DNA of 64,000 nucleotides, taken from positions 20,131,063 through 20,195,062 of the forward strand of contig OZ017795.1 of assembly GCA_963969395.1 (NCBI GenBank), given 5' to 3'. Below the pieces are notes generated by a model. It saw only the letters and a program-made list of their open reading frames with translations, did no database searches and was not told the DNA's origin. Below are positions 12,144 through 24,772 of this stretch, in pieces (the first letter of the stretch is position 1; each line of letters begins with the position of its first letter). Made by a program: the position numbers and the translations under genes. This DNA is from Pseudoscleropodium purum (lineage: Eukaryota; Streptophyta; Bryopsida; Hypnales; Brachytheciaceae).

Positions 12144-12902
12144 ATGGCGGTGAGTTGGAGCTTCACATTGTTGCTGGTCCTCACATTAGTAGCGCTCATC
12201 ACCTTCAGTCAGCCGCTTTTTCAATCCACACCAGGTACCTTGAAATCCCAGTTCCATGTGCAGTTCTTAGCAATCTGTCGGTTGGGGAATCAAGCTTCCA
12301 AATTGTTTGCTCAGTTCAGTGAGAGACAGTGGTCACAGACTCATGTTCAGGAGCTGCTGCAGTCTCTAATTCCTGGTTTGAATTGCTTTAGCATGTTTCA
12401 TAGCTTCTAGCTCAGGAATAACCATTTCTGAGATCAATCAATGGCAATCCTGGTAATTCATTGCTGGATTCTTGAGCTTTTTGTACGTTAAAAGTTGAGC
12501 ACTAGGAGTGCAACCCTGAGTAGATCGTTTGGGTTTTGCAACAGCAGAAGTGAGACACTCGCGTGAGGATTTGGAAACAGCCCCGCCGCAAATCCTCCCT
12601 ACCATCAAGGTATCACACACAATAGCCAAGCTTAAACTCTTGTTACAGTTTAATGTTTGCTTTTTCTATCGGGAGCAACTTCATTAGTAGAGCATATCAA
12701 TTCTAGAATATAAGGGAAGATTAATTTCGGTTTATTACCAAGTTCTAATGGGTACTACTGTACTGTACATGTAATTCACTTCTCCGCTGAAACTATTAGA
12801 TTGTTGCATCCAAGGATTCGCTTTGGAGAAGCTAAGAGAATTGGTTTGCAGGCTCCGTGCATTAGATTTCATTGTGACGAAGGAGAGGAGCTTGTACAGT
12901 AG
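12144..12902 (+). CDS. Candidate small membrane or secreted protein, 67 aa, three exons
   Basis: Proposed exons are 12144-12234, 12548-12609 and 12852-12902. Together they give 204 nt including the TAG. Both introns have GT-AG ends, and the frames join exactly: phase 1 at the first junction, phase 0 at the second. The ATG lies in GAGATGGCG, a good plant start context, and is the first ATG of its frame. Residues 1-22 are hydrophobic (MAVSWSFTLLLVLTLVALIT), fitting a signal peptide or signal anchor. The rest is polar, with two cysteines near the C terminus. I recognise no family. The intron structure is inferred, and the first exon could instead belong to a gene with other exons. Confidence 0.4.
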
Positions 12903-15818
12903 AGGATCGATCCTAGTCGGTATTTGTAAGAACCAAAACTGATCATCCTGTTGTGACTGTCTTTATCGTAATAGACCCTTCGCAAGATTCCGTGAAAATT
13001 AAAGAGTCATTGATTTTTCTCACCGCATTACAGATCCTACTTGTTTTGCTTCGCAGACTTTGAGGTTTAGTAAGATTGGGGATCCATAAACGAAGGAGGT
13101 TCCACTGATTATTGTCACGGTTTACAAGTGTTAAACATTTCATCTTTGAAATGCTTGACACGTGCAATTAAGTACTAACCGGGTTCGCTTATGTACACAG
13201 TAGCCTGTTGAGACCGTTGGTTACTTAGACTTTACAAATGATCGTAAGGTTCCGTCACCGGAATGAATCTAGATTTCATCAGACTATGCCTTTGGTTACA
13301 AAATCCCCTCAGAAAAGTCTTGAAGCTACAAAGAAATAGTCCATAGTAGTCCATAACTTAGATAACAGAACTATCCCCAACATACTCTTCATTCACGACG
13401 GTCATATGACCAGAGTTACTCTTCTTTCTCTTCTTCTTCCATAGTAGTCTGTTGTAGTAGAAGCTTTAATTCTTTGGTCTTCCTTGGCTACATATTCATG
13501 AAACCTATGTGATTTTTTAGTAAAAACATTGAAAAAACATAGGAAGGTATTTTCATTGTATATATTCAGACTTTAAGAATCAAAATTTGAATATATAGAA
13601 TCAAATTTACTTTAGAATGATACACATGAGGATCATCACAAGGCCAATCAAATGCCCTTAAAAAGGTGGTTAATGTTTAAGAAAAAGAGTAACTTTGGTC
13701 ACTCCCCTTGTGGAAGGTAGCTAACATTTTAGAAGAAGAGTAACTTTGGTCAGTGATAGACCAAAATTTATAGATGGCGGGTATGTTGAAGGTAGTTCAA
13801 CAAACTATGATAAAAGCTAGAGGAAACTAAAGTTTGTCCATCCAAAATCCTCCTCTTTCTAATTGTGTCTTCTATCTATACTAGTCTAAGATTTCTTACT
13901 TGACATATTATGCATTTGTGGTTATAAAAGGCAATTGAAAAAACGATCAATTTTGAATATGTACACCTTCGGTTTAGTGCCTCTTTTCAAGGATAGACTT
14001 AATTCCTAAGTGAAGTGGTATCTAATGGATGGATGACATTAGAAAAAGAATGGGGGTTCAAGAAGGCCATTGGAGATGTACCATTCAACCAACAATACAA
14101 ATAAATAAAGTTGAAAAAAAATCATTTAGAAAATCACAATTGACGTGCTACATTAGATTGCTATTTTTTTGAATTAATGTTTTTTATAAATAAAATAAAA
14201 TAATTTGTACTTTTTATACTTTTGGTTTACTTTTGGATTTGGGTTGCTTCTTGAGGCCATATTTCTTTTTTTTAATGTAAATGTTTCAAGAGATTACTGT
14301 TTGAGTTATATAAAACAAATTAAAAAAACATTTAAATTTGCTACTAAAAGAATTCTTCTTTGTTTCTTAGCAATACAAACAGATAGGTCAATGTTTCATG
14401 ATTTTGTCTAAAATGTCAAATCAAAATGTATGATTCTTGGTTGTCAGGCAAGAGAGAATATCGTTGGGAGCCAAAGGCAACAAAGGACAAGGAAAGTAAT
14501 GCAATGTGGCAAAGAGCTAAGACTGCAAGGTATTTGCAATGACAAGAGAAAGACCATCCTCCGGCCAAACACATTTTATAGTATGAAGCCAACTGCCATT
14601 GTGGCTAGTGAAACACATCCTCCTGCATCTAGGAATATTAACACAAAGATCCCCCGACGATTAGTTTCAGCTCATTTCGAATCAGATCGTATGGTGCCCA
14701 CTGGCCCCAACCCCTTGCACAACAACAACCGGTCTCAAATCATTTTTCCATGAAACGAATTGTTATGCTATAAGAGGCTCTCATTGTCATTGTAGCACTT
14801 GCTCACTTTTTGAGTAAGGTCTTACTCAAACTTCTTATATTGATTTTGAAAATGTAAATCTAGAGATAACAAGTTTTTTCAGCACTTATTACTTCACTAA
14901 CTCATTTTCCACTTACCATGCCGGTAGAGTTGCCCTATTGTTATCACTTTGGTGATTGTGCATATTTTGGATCATTTGATTAAACATTTGGGTAGTGAAA
15001 TGGTGAATTGAAGAAAATTCCCAATTCTCTCTTGGGTCAAACTAATATTAAAAAAATAAAGATTTGTTCAAGGTTGTCAAAAGTAAAAACATGTAGTTCT
15101 CTATTGTGAACAATACAGGACTATTGTTGCACTCTCTAATCCTATTTTGCCTCAATTGAGACTCTGTAATGAGATGGGAAGGGAATAGGTTCTATCGCTT
15201 TGAACTTTCCTTGCATTCTCACCCTGCCCTTCTTCCCAGCTGATAAGTGCTCATTACGCAGTATTCCAAATCATCAACAATTACTGCATTGATGAACATC
15301 TCGAGTAAAGGGACATCTCCTGAAGAAAGAGCTTGCTAATGCAACCAACAGTGTCTCAAGAGATGAAGATCAGCCATAAGATCAACAATAAATCAACGAA
15401 TTAGAAAAATAATACAGACTCTTCAGAAGCTCCGCAATGTAACAATGTGTCAAGTTCAAGACCAGTGAGAGTGCAAGCTACAAAACACACAAGTTGTGAT
15501 ATTCACAAAATGGCGGATGCATTAAGCTCGACGAATGAGTACAAGGTGTCACAAAAGTGTAATCGACAAGTCAATAAATTGCTGCAGTTCCATGTCTACG
15601 ATTACCTTTCAGGTTAGGATAGGCAAAACTGCAAGACCAACCCACTAGAGAAACTAAACACTAATCACTCCCGAATTCGATGCTTTTTCTGCAACAACAT
15701 TGCAGTTGAAACTACATCTAACGAAGAGAGGAACGAATACGCTCCAAGTTAAACATGCTAAATCCTCGATGCTGCTCAAGAATTCTTGACCTTCACCTAA
15801 AACATACTATAGAACAAT
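12903..15818. other. Intergenic DNA between the small gene and the 3' end of GAPA copy 1
   Basis: AT-rich, no recognised protein. A 107-residue ATG frame at 14430-14753 (+) is open, with basic composition, but resembles nothing I know. The last 300-500 bp should hold the 3' UTR of the minus-strand GAPA gene. Confidence 0.45.
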
Positions 15819-18037
15819 CTACTTCCACTTCTCGGCGATCAAGTTGGCCAAGTCCACCACCCTCTGCGAGTAGCCCCATTCGTTGTCATACCACGCCACC
15901 ACCTTTACCATGTCGTCTCCCATCACCATCGTCAATGACGAGTCCACAGTCGAGGACACGTCCGTGCAACGGAAGTCCACTGAAACCAAAGGCTCGTCGC
16001 ACACGGCCAAGATGCCCTTCAATTGAGGCGTCTCGCAAGCATCACGGAAAGCCTGGTTCACCTCCTCAGCGAAAGTCTTCTTCTCCACCTGCACCACCAA
16101 ATCAACCACAGACACGTTCGGCGTAGGCACGCGAAGCGCAATGCCGTTGATCTTGCCCTTCAGACGAGGAAGCACTAGCGCCACAGCCTTCGCGGCTCCA
16201 GTCGAAGTCGGCACGATGTTCAGCGCCGCGGCACGGGCTCGCCGCAGGTCGCGGTGGGACGCGTCCAGCAGACGCTGGTCGCCAGTGTACGAGTGCGTGG
16301 TGGTCATGGTGCCCTTGATGATCCCGAACTTCTCGTCCAGCACCTTCACGAACGGCGCCAGGCAGTTGGTGGTGCACGACGCATTGCTGACGATCTTGTC
16401 CTCGTGCGTGTAGTCCTGCTCGTTCACGCCCACTACGTACGTCGGGATGGCGCCCTTGCCGGGAGCGGTGATCAGCACCTTCTTTGCTCCGGCTTGCAAA
16501 TGCTTGCCCGCACCCGCCTCATCCACGAACACTCCCGTTCCCTCGATCACGAGATCAATGTTCATCTCCCTGCAGTCACAATGCCATGATCAGCTCCATG
16601 GGCAACGAATAACTCGGCAACTAGTATACGAGCCACATTACAAGATTCAATGGATTTCCGATTAATTCCGGCAGTTGTAATCGTGGAATGCATGCTTTGT
16701 CGTTCAGTAACCCTACTTCAGACTCATAATCAAGTCATGGCCAAAGGTCCAAATCATGCTAATCCAGAGAATGACAAGGCAGGAGAGATGGCATCACGGG
16801 CCTGACACTAGCTTACCCCCATGGCAGGTTGAGTGGGTTCCTGTCGGACACCACCTTGATGACCTTGCCGTCCACGCTGATGCCATCGTTGCCTGCGACC
16901 TTGATGTCCGCATCGAAGGTGCCCAGCATGGAGTCGTACTTCAGCAAGTGAGAAGCCTGCTTCACGCCTCCGGTGTCGTTGATCACAACGACTTCCAGGG
17001 GCGAGTCCTTCCTGCCGTGCCAGCAGCGGATGAAATTGCGTCCGATTCGCCCGAATCCGTTGATGGCCACCCTGATCTTGGCCTCCGTCACGGCCCTCGA
17101 GGCTCCAGAGCTGGCAGCCTGGTAATCAAGGCCGACTACATTGTCAGGATACATACAGCGAGTCTTCCATGAATCTGACTACTTGCTTGGGCAAACAAAA
17201 ACTCAATCACAATGCACGATACGAGTACAGAAGCAATGGTACATCTAAGCCTGCAGCATTTGAACGAGGAACACACAACGCACCACAGCGGACTGGGCAG
17301 CCACGATCATGGCGAGGTCATCGGAGCGCTTGCCGAATGTGACCGCATTGGTGCTCTTCATGCCAGAGAATTCCGAGAACCCATTCGAGCCTGCAACCTG
17401 AAAGAGAAGAATCCAAAGAAGAGTAAGATAATGGTGCAATTGGCTAGCACAGTGGAACTCCAGGTCAATTGAGACACCAATTGGAAAGAACACCCTCATT
17501 CTTATTCGAATCACTCTCAATTGCAGAGAAGCATCAATCCCGGTGCTAGAATGCTCCACATGGGTACCCCGTAATTTCCAGAGCGCTTGCAATCTACTAG
17601 AATGGCAAATGCATGAACAGATTTTAACATCTCATTCTAACTTGAAGCTTTACGACACGCCCAGACCTGATTTCAGTCCCCAAATGCGTGGAAATGCATC
17701 CCTAATCGGCCACAATGCCCAGATTCACCAACCGTCGTGATTTTGTCAGGACCAAGGGCACCCGAACGCACATACTTCTGTAAGAATATAGGAAATGGAT
17801 CGTATATGGAGCATTTTCAGTCAATTCCCAGCGCTGCGCAGCAGAACTTTCGAGATAAGATCCGTTCCCCAGATTCTCAGAACCGCGGACCCACATTCGA
17901 TGGGTCTGGCCATGGCCACCCTCGACTAACATAATGCGACTGATATTCATGGAAACAGCGGGAATGCAGGCATGAGGAGCGAGTCGTACCTTGAGAGAGG
18001 TGGCGCTAGAAGCCGCGGCGAACGCGGTGGCAGCCAT
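15819..18037 (-). CDS. GAPA: Chloroplast glyceraldehyde-3-phosphate dehydrogenase subunit A, copy 1
   Basis: Exons on the minus strand are 18037-17990, 17397-17284, 17118-16817 and 16569-15819, giving 404 residues. All introns are GT-AG. The enzyme reduces 1,3-bisphosphoglycerate with NADPH in the Calvin cycle in the stroma. Residues 1 to about 55 form an Ala/Ser-rich transit peptide ([16 protein letters not shown]). The Rossmann motif NGFGRIGR is at 74-81, the active-site [12 protein letters not shown] has Cys220, and [17 protein letters not shown] is typical of photosynthetic GAPDH, unlike cytosolic GAPC. The protein ends at EKWK without the C-terminal regulatory extension of GAPB, so it is the A subunit; light regulation would be through CP12. 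It is an inverted duplicate of 44649-46814 and differs from it at about five residues. Confidence 0.95.
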
Positions 18038-18300
18038 GGCGAGCGTAGCAGCTGCTGCAGGCTCCGATGCGAAGGAGAAGAATTGGCAGAAGGAGTTGGT
18101 GGTGTGATGCCGAGGCAGAGGAATGCTCAGGGCGGGCTCCAGTCGAAGCTCCAGCGGCCTCAGAATGGAGATAACGCTATCCCCCTTGGCACTTCGCTCC
18201 GCGGGGAGCCTCGCGGCCTTTCGGCCATTTGCCCGCTCTTCATCGATTGCTGCCAACCGCAAACGTGGCATCCCCGCCTGGGTGACTGGACGGGAACGCT
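18038..18300 (-). promoter_or_regulatory. Conserved 5' leader and proximal promoter of GAPA copy 1
   Basis: About 260 bp upstream of the ATG align closely with 44365-44648. Two conserved elements stand out: GCCACGTTTGCGG (18257-18269 on the complement), which has an ACGT core like a G-box, and GATAGCGTTATC (18170-18181 on the complement), a palindromic pair of GATA/I-box-like motifs. Both types are known in light-regulated plant promoters. A TATA-like TTTATAAG lies further upstream near 18315. Confidence 0.55.
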
Positions 18301-19494
18301 GGAGGAGCATAACATTCTTATAAACCTCTAAAGGAGCAGACCCATTTCCGATCAGCATCCCATTTTCGCAGTATAGAGTGCTGCATTTCCGTAGGTGACA
18401 GCTCATGTACAACAGGAGCAGTAGAATGTTCCGGAGGTATACATTGAAACCATAAAATGATCACAATATGTACATTGAAAGCCACAATGATCACCTATAT
18501 CACTTTTGTAACTAGTCTATGGTTGGAAATTAGTTTGCCTACTAATCGGAAATGGGTCAAAGAGAATCTTCACAAAAAAAATTTGTAATAATTTTGTTCT
18601 TGAGCAAAAAAATGTCAAAAATTACAAAATCCTTCTTAAGTCTATTTCTCTACACAGAGAAATCTTCTCCTCAACCTCCCCATGCTGTAGATGGGCTAAA
18701 TTGCTTAAGTAATCGGAAATGGGTGATCATCTTGATAACTAAGCTTAGTGTGTTGTATGCCATAGCCATAGTCAAAATAAAAGCAAAGCTATTTTCTATA
18801 ATTTAAAATTTAAGATCCAAAAATAACTCAAAAATTCATAACTTTCACAAGACACAACTCCAATTCGGATAAGTTTTGTTCTTGTTAGGTTCTTCAACAC
18901 CAACAACCTAAAGAAAGTCCTTTCTAATCTTCTAGGGGAGAATATGATAAAGAAGCTCAGCCCAAGTTGGAATGTGCATGGACAACCATATGCCACAATA
19001 ACTAGTTTCAATAAGAAATCTAAAAAAGTCTTGAAAGCCATCTGATATGGCAATAGTCTCAAGGAGATCCGTAACACCACCCTCAACACATAGATTACCA
19101 CTAAGTACAATGAATAATGCCTCCTACAAAATTCAACCTCAACACTTAGTGAAATCTTAATAAAGAAGAGGACCTCCAATCACCAAGCAACTTCCCGATA
19201 CATATGGATTAAGACAATCACGGTATGCAAAACATAATTAGTATCATAGAAGACTCACTTAGCATTTCTTTTCTACAAAATGGTGCACATTAATGAACAA
19301 ATTACTTTAGATTTTTGATGATCAATATCCACAAGACTAAATACAAAGTCTAAGGGCCTTCCCCAAATATAATACATGTAGAATCAAGTGTTGCAATGTC
19401 TATGGATAAAGATTGACATGAATAATAGTAAAACAAACACAGAATATACACTTCAACAATTATAAGCAATGAGGGACAAAAAATAGTTACAATA
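18301..19494. other. AT-rich gene-free stretch
   Basis: No supported gene. The short motif ATCGGAAATGGGT occurs three times (near 18341 reversed, 18545 and 18711). A 127-residue minus-strand frame (18796-19179) is hydrophobic and unrecognised. Confidence 0.45.
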
Positions 19495-20385
19495 ATTACA
19501 ACAAGTTATTCAATAATCATAGGTCACTTTTAAAATCGATACTATGCTATTCCTAGATATAACCCAGACCTACACGATGAATGCATTTCAAACTTGTAAT
19601 TCTATTGAATTAAACATTTCACATTTTAAAGAGCTGTTGCGAAAAAAAATTACCAAAACTTATCGAAGGTGTCACAAATTGCTCAAAATAACATAGACAA
19701 TAATTACAAAATTTACAATCTTTACATAGAAATAAATTTCATTTACGGTAATTATAGTAATCTTGAAGATACTAGTGAAAATATATGCACCCTCTCAATT
19801 ATATATCCATAGGGAAAACTAGCACAAGATCTCCGGAAAAAGTATCTTCCGGCAAGATTACTACAGATTATAAAATAGAAGTGCCTTCAAAAACCTTATT
19901 AGCTTCTAAGGATCATAAAGCCAATGATTGACAAAAAACAATTACTAGAATTAAAGCAAGTTCTCTGATAATCAAAGGTCACTTTAGGAATTAGTACTAT
20001 GACATTTCCATATATAACCAAATCCATAGGACTCATAAGACTCAAACTTGTGATCCTTTTGAATTCAACCAATTGCATTTCAAAGAAATTTTATACAAAA
20101 AAAACTTCAAATAATTTTATAAGGTGTCTCTTAATATTGCTCAAAATAAAATATACAATAATTACAGTTATTACAATCTTCATGGTAGTGATTTTGATAT
20201 ATACACAATTCAATAAGTTTGAGAATGCAAGGTAAGAAAAAGAAAATTGGCATTTATATATTTGCTAGGAAAACTATTGGGGGATTCCTAGTTACAACCT
20301 CTTGTGGCAGGATTATTACTAAAGAACAAAGTACCCTTCCAAATTTTATTAGCCCCAAAAGACAACGGGCCAATGAACTTTGATA
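19495..20385 (+). repeat. Two-copy direct duplication, unit about 440 bp
   Basis: Unit 1 (about 19495-19930) and unit 2 (about 19945-20385) share, in order: ATAATCA-AGGTCACTTT, ATAACC, CAAACTTGT, GAATT-AAC, AAGGTGTC, TTGCTCAAAATAA, CAATAATTACA, TACAATCTT, AGGAAAACTA and TTATTAGC. Divergence is roughly 30 percent by eye. Stops occur in all frames. It lies just downstream of the decayed phosphatase gene and may be old flanking DNA. Confidence 0.65.
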
Positions 20386-20489
20386 ATCAAGAAGTAGATT
20401 TGCCTCAACATAAACAACAACAGGTTGGTTGGAATCAAAAAGCCCAAAAAGCCAAGGTCAAAGAGTTGTAATGAGGAAATGGTCTTACA

Positions 20490-21518
20490 TATCACCACAC
20501 TAGAACTTCGGATGAATTGTGTTGTGACAATTGTTCAAGAGGTTCTTCATTAGACTATCATCAATCAGAAGAACATCTTCAACAAATGCCAATTGCATGA
20601 AATTGGCAAAATATACTAAATCTTTAAGGAAATATGGCTTTTTAGGATTATTCGGGTTTTTATAGGATGATTGCGTGTTTGCAGTCTACAATAGAAAGAC
20701 AACGTCTCTAATATCAAAAGAAGTGGGCTCAAGCATAGCATGCAGTAATTCATTCAAATTCTTTGGTGAAACATTGCTCTTAAATGTTATATCTACCTTT
20801 TCATATAGCCAATCAAGTAAAACTATGGAAATTAGTCTTTGCTTGGTATACCATTTATTATCCCTATATGATCTATAAATGAGAACTCCATTGAGGTCAA
20901 TGATCATTGTATATTGTCAAAAAGGTACTTTTTTTGATGGCAAGGCTAGTAACAATTGGGATTTTTCATATTCTACAAAAGATAGAAACAACACCTAATT
21001 AGAGTAACATATATCCATACTTGGTGACAACTATCCCCAAGAAACCCAAGGATGACACTTCAAGCATGTAAGCTATTGCCCTCATTGGTTCATGTTCCCT
21101 TATCTTCAATGGACTTCACATTTGAAGAACATTTTTTGCCAAACACATCATCTCTTTCCACCTATGGTTCTTGTTCAAGTGTGTAGGAAAAAATGCTTGC
21201 ATGAGTATAATCATGAGCTTGCCTTATTGCTTTAGCCTAAGCAACCCTTTTCAATTTTACAAGTGGCTTGTTAGGATAAAGAAGACTTAGAAAATGACAA
21301 GAATCTCTAAGATGTTCTATAAAACAAACCTCCGGGACTTTGGTGACTCCAATGGATGAACTTGCCCTAACTTGTTTACGATTGTGTACTCCAATCTCAC
21401 AAACAAGATTTTGAATAGTTGGAAGTCCAAATGTCACATTCCTTCTAACTGGAACAAGACTAAGGGGATTGAGGTTAGCCAATGTATCCATCCAAACCTT
21501 GTCAATCATTGTCACCAT
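20490..21518 (-). pseudogene. Decayed FCP1/NIF-type HAD phosphatase-like gene
   Basis: Read on the minus strand from 20907, the frame opens with IIDLNGVLIYR, resembling HAD motif I in the DLNG form found in plant FCP1/NLI-interacting-factor-like proteins. After an in-frame TAG at 20686 the same frame continues with KKPYFLKDL and VLLIDDSLMKNLLN. These match the conserved lysine region and the IDDS motif that binds Mg2+, and the frame ends near 20490. The canonical DxDx(T/V) second aspartate is Asn here. An upstream frame on the same strand (21518-21237) is probably the N-terminal part. It is followed by two more stops, so the gene is not functional as it stands. Members of this family act on phosphoserine, but no substrate can be inferred. 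Confidence 0.5.
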
Positions 21519-21794
21519 TGAAAGAGAAGAAGGCTTGGAAGGAATACAATCGGACTTGAATACATTAGTACATATTCCTCCTATAAGGTAGAAGAATGAA
21601 CTTGTTGTCTTGGGAGCACTTCTTCAAGTGTCAAAACATCCTTGAGTTCACAACTTTCAGAAGTGAATACTATTGGTCTCTTCTTAGCCAAAGCTTGTAT
21701 CAAACAAGAAATCAATATTTTAGCTGTTGTAGTTGCTTCGACGATGGAACCTTAAGTGAGGTCACTAAGTTTGTCATATGCATTGACTAAATTT

Positions 21795-22790
21795 ATATAT
21801 CCTTAGAAAGCTTTAAATCGTTCCATTTTAATCAATGAATTCAAAGTTATAAAGAGTTTTAGTTTGAAGGAGTTTGTGGGTTGTTATTGAACATTGAAAA
21901 TAATTTCACACAGGCTGGAGAGGTCTACAAGTTTTGCACCCCCTTAGTACAATTATAGAAGAAAATAAATTATTTTTTATTTTTTATTTTTAAAAATTTG
22001 AAATCTAATGTGGCACTATTAGTGCTACATTAGAACCACATCAAATTTGAATATTTTTGACTATATTTTATTTTTTCAATATTTTTTTCATGCATATTTT
22101 TTTCAAAAATTTATATTTATATTTTTTCTGCACTAGCAATTTAGCATTGCAAGGTGCCAAAAAAGTAAGCTTAATGATCCTCTACAGGGTTTAGAATTTT
22201 TCTAATGATTTTTATTCAAGGACAAATTTTGAAGCTCTTTGTTTAACTCAATTTTCCATATTTTTGAAAAAAAAATTAAAATAGTAGATGTAGATTTTTT
22301 ATCACAACATTAAAATCATTAGAATTGGAATTTTTCAATTCCATAAATTAATTGTTAACAATTTAGTATTTTGAATCATTCTCTCCCTCTTTCTACTTAC
22401 TATTTTTTCCTATATGTTGTACAATTCCAAATGATCTAAAATTTTTCATGCATGTAGCCAACCTGACTTGAAGATTGAATTCAAAGAATAACCACCATTT
22501 TAGACATTTTTCATACAAATGTGACCTTAAGAAGTGTAGTTGCTTGGATTTATGCAAGGCCAGAAAAAAGATTTTTGACACTTCAAACACTGATATCTTG
22601 CAATTTACATTGTGGAAATTTTTGAAATTTTTTGCACACCTTTTCAAACCAATGTACTACAAGATCCTATAGTTACATGTATTCTAAAATGTTTGTTTAT
22701 TTGAAATTTGGTACTTGTACTAGAAATGGCAATTTGGGAGCATTTTTGGTGAAAACATAGTCAAAATCATTTAGGGGTTAAGAATGATGA
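21795..22790 (+). repeat. Dispersed repeat family, copy B
   Basis: Matches the complement of 6120-6840. Shared landmarks are AAAGCTTTAAATCGTTCCAT against the AAAGCTTTGAATCATTCCAT form, CTCAATTTTCCATATTTTTG, AATTCCATAAATTAATTGTT, ACAAATGTGACCTTAAGAAG and TTTTGGTGAAAACATAGTC. About 320 bp (21870-22190) between two matched parts do not align and may be an insertion. Small frames on both strands are remnants. Confidence 0.65.
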
Positions 22791-24310
22791 GGCTACACCA
22801 TTGTACCAAATTCTCCACATTGCCCCATACATTTTCTCAATATTATGCATTAGGTTATGTAATCAATAAAATCATAAATAAAATACTTTTGAATTTCTAT
22901 TTTATTATCCACATTGTAGATTTTGATATATAAATCTTCATCATGTATTTATATATTTGATCAGACAATTTGATTAAGAAGAATACCCAATGAAAGTATG
23001 TAATGCAGATGGACTAACAAAAGTGGGAGATGAATTTATGAGTTAATTTTGCAAGAGGTTGCCAAAATATTGACCCACTTCAACCCTTACCAAACCCAAA
23101 ACGTCAAATTGATTACAATAGTCTATAATTGTTGCCTACATTTTAGATAATTTTTGTGGGTGAAACTTCTTTTTGTAGAAAATTTAATTTTTGATACATA
23201 TTTGCTCCGTCCCTAAATGATCTTTTTGTTTGACTAAATGTTTTGGATTAAGGTCAAAAATCAACATTTTTTAATTTTGTCTTGAACTAAAAATAAAGGT
23301 TGATGCTTTCCTATTGTTCTCTAAATTTGAGTTTGAGATTTATTTTCAATTATAAGTTATGGAGATTTGAAATATGATTTTGAGGGGCCTTTTGGGTGCA
23401 ACATTGTTGGCCATTTGATTGAACACTTCATATATTGTTTCATGTGACTTATTCTCTTTTCATTGTGTGACCTATGATTCCCATGGTGGTATTGCCCCGT
23501 GAGTGCATAGACAAAAATAACCACTACTTCTTGCATTGATTAGTACACTATTGATGAGCAACTAAGTCTGAAGAGCAGCCAACCAAGAGTGATTAGAAAC
23601 TAGCAATGCAACAAGTTCCTTAGACACTTTTTTGTTTTTTAGTTGAAAGCACCCAACAATAAAATGGAATTTGAATGCAAAGGGAACCATGTAGGTATTT
23701 TGAGTAACTGCAAATCCATGATCACTGTTAAAGTATTGCATATTAAGTGGTTTTCCTAGCCTAGCTAACCCTTATTGTCATGATGATTGCATTTACCAAA
23801 AATATTCATCTAAATTGTCTATTATGGAGTAATTCATTTTGCGGGCTATTTGTCCTAGTCATAATAGGAAGATCATTTGGGGACAAGAAACTAATGCCAA
23901 ACGGAAGATCATTTTTGGATAGAGGGAGTATTAGATTGGCTTATCTTTGAAATTTTTGTTTCAAATTGAAATCATGATGGTTGAAAGATTTTGCAAGGAA
24001 CATGGCACAAAGATTTCAATAGTTTCCTACGTTATTTTACCTCAATTGCCTTACAAGCTTGAATATTCATACCAATATGTGAAGTTGTTAAATCTTTTGG
24101 CAAGGACATTTCAATTCATTAAACATCCTTTACAAATTTTTTAGCAACAAAAAAATTTCATTTGAATGGACCGACTTTACTGGCTTTGTCCTTTGGACAT
24201 AGACTATGGCATCAACTCTTAATTTCCAAATCCTATCTACAACCATATTCATATTGCACAACTTGATTGGGGTTGGTTAAAGTGGGGATCTGAGGTCCAA
24301 CTGACCAATA
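22791..24310. other. AT-rich gene-free stretch
   Basis: No family resemblance. A 65-residue plus-strand frame near 23947 is unrecognised. Confidence 0.45.
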
Positions 24311-24772
24311 AATCACGGAGTATTATTATTGTTTATCAGGAACAGAGCCTCACGGTTACACCGTTCTTGTTCCGTAATGGACCTGTAGATTGGACGACTG
24401 CGACGTTCGCCCAACCGAAGAAAGACGACTGTCGTTGACGATCTCCGTCGTTCGTCGAGGGGTCTCTTCGTCCAAAAGTGTCCACCGACTCCTCCGAAGT
24501 TCGTTAGCATGTGTTTGACCTACCTTCCAAACGATGCAAGGGCAGTCGTTTAGCCGCAACGAATCAAGCTTCCAACCGCCGACTGACAGTTCTTTTTGAT
24601 TGAAGTTGCGGAGTCTGTGTATCTCACCAGCAGTGTTCTTTTTTGGAAATGTAGCGGTACGAAACACTCTTGTTTCTCTATAGTTTTGATTTTTTGAGAC
24701 TTTTGACGAGATTGCGGTCAAATTCCTGTCGAAGCAATCTGGAACTGCGTTATCGGATCTTAAACGTGCCTT
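24311..24772 (+). promoter_or_regulatory. Probable promoter and distal leader of the TrmH-like gene
   Basis: Base composition shifts here to mixed GC, unlike the flanking AT-rich DNA, and the block is rich in CGACG and GTCG motifs. Position and orientation fit the 5' end of the methyltransferase gene. No TATA box or start site could be fixed. A minus-strand frame across it (24356-24721) lacks an ATG and is not called. Confidence 0.35.

Noticed and set aside
17702..18412. 236-residue open frame on the minus strand across GAPA exon 1
   Set aside because: It reads through the GAPA leader, exon 1 and into intron 1. The conserved splice site after TSLK and the matching structure in copy 2 show it is not a separate protein.
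24356..24721. 121-residue minus-strand frame
   Set aside because: No ATG at its start, no recognisable family, and it lies in the probable promoter of a plus-strand gene.
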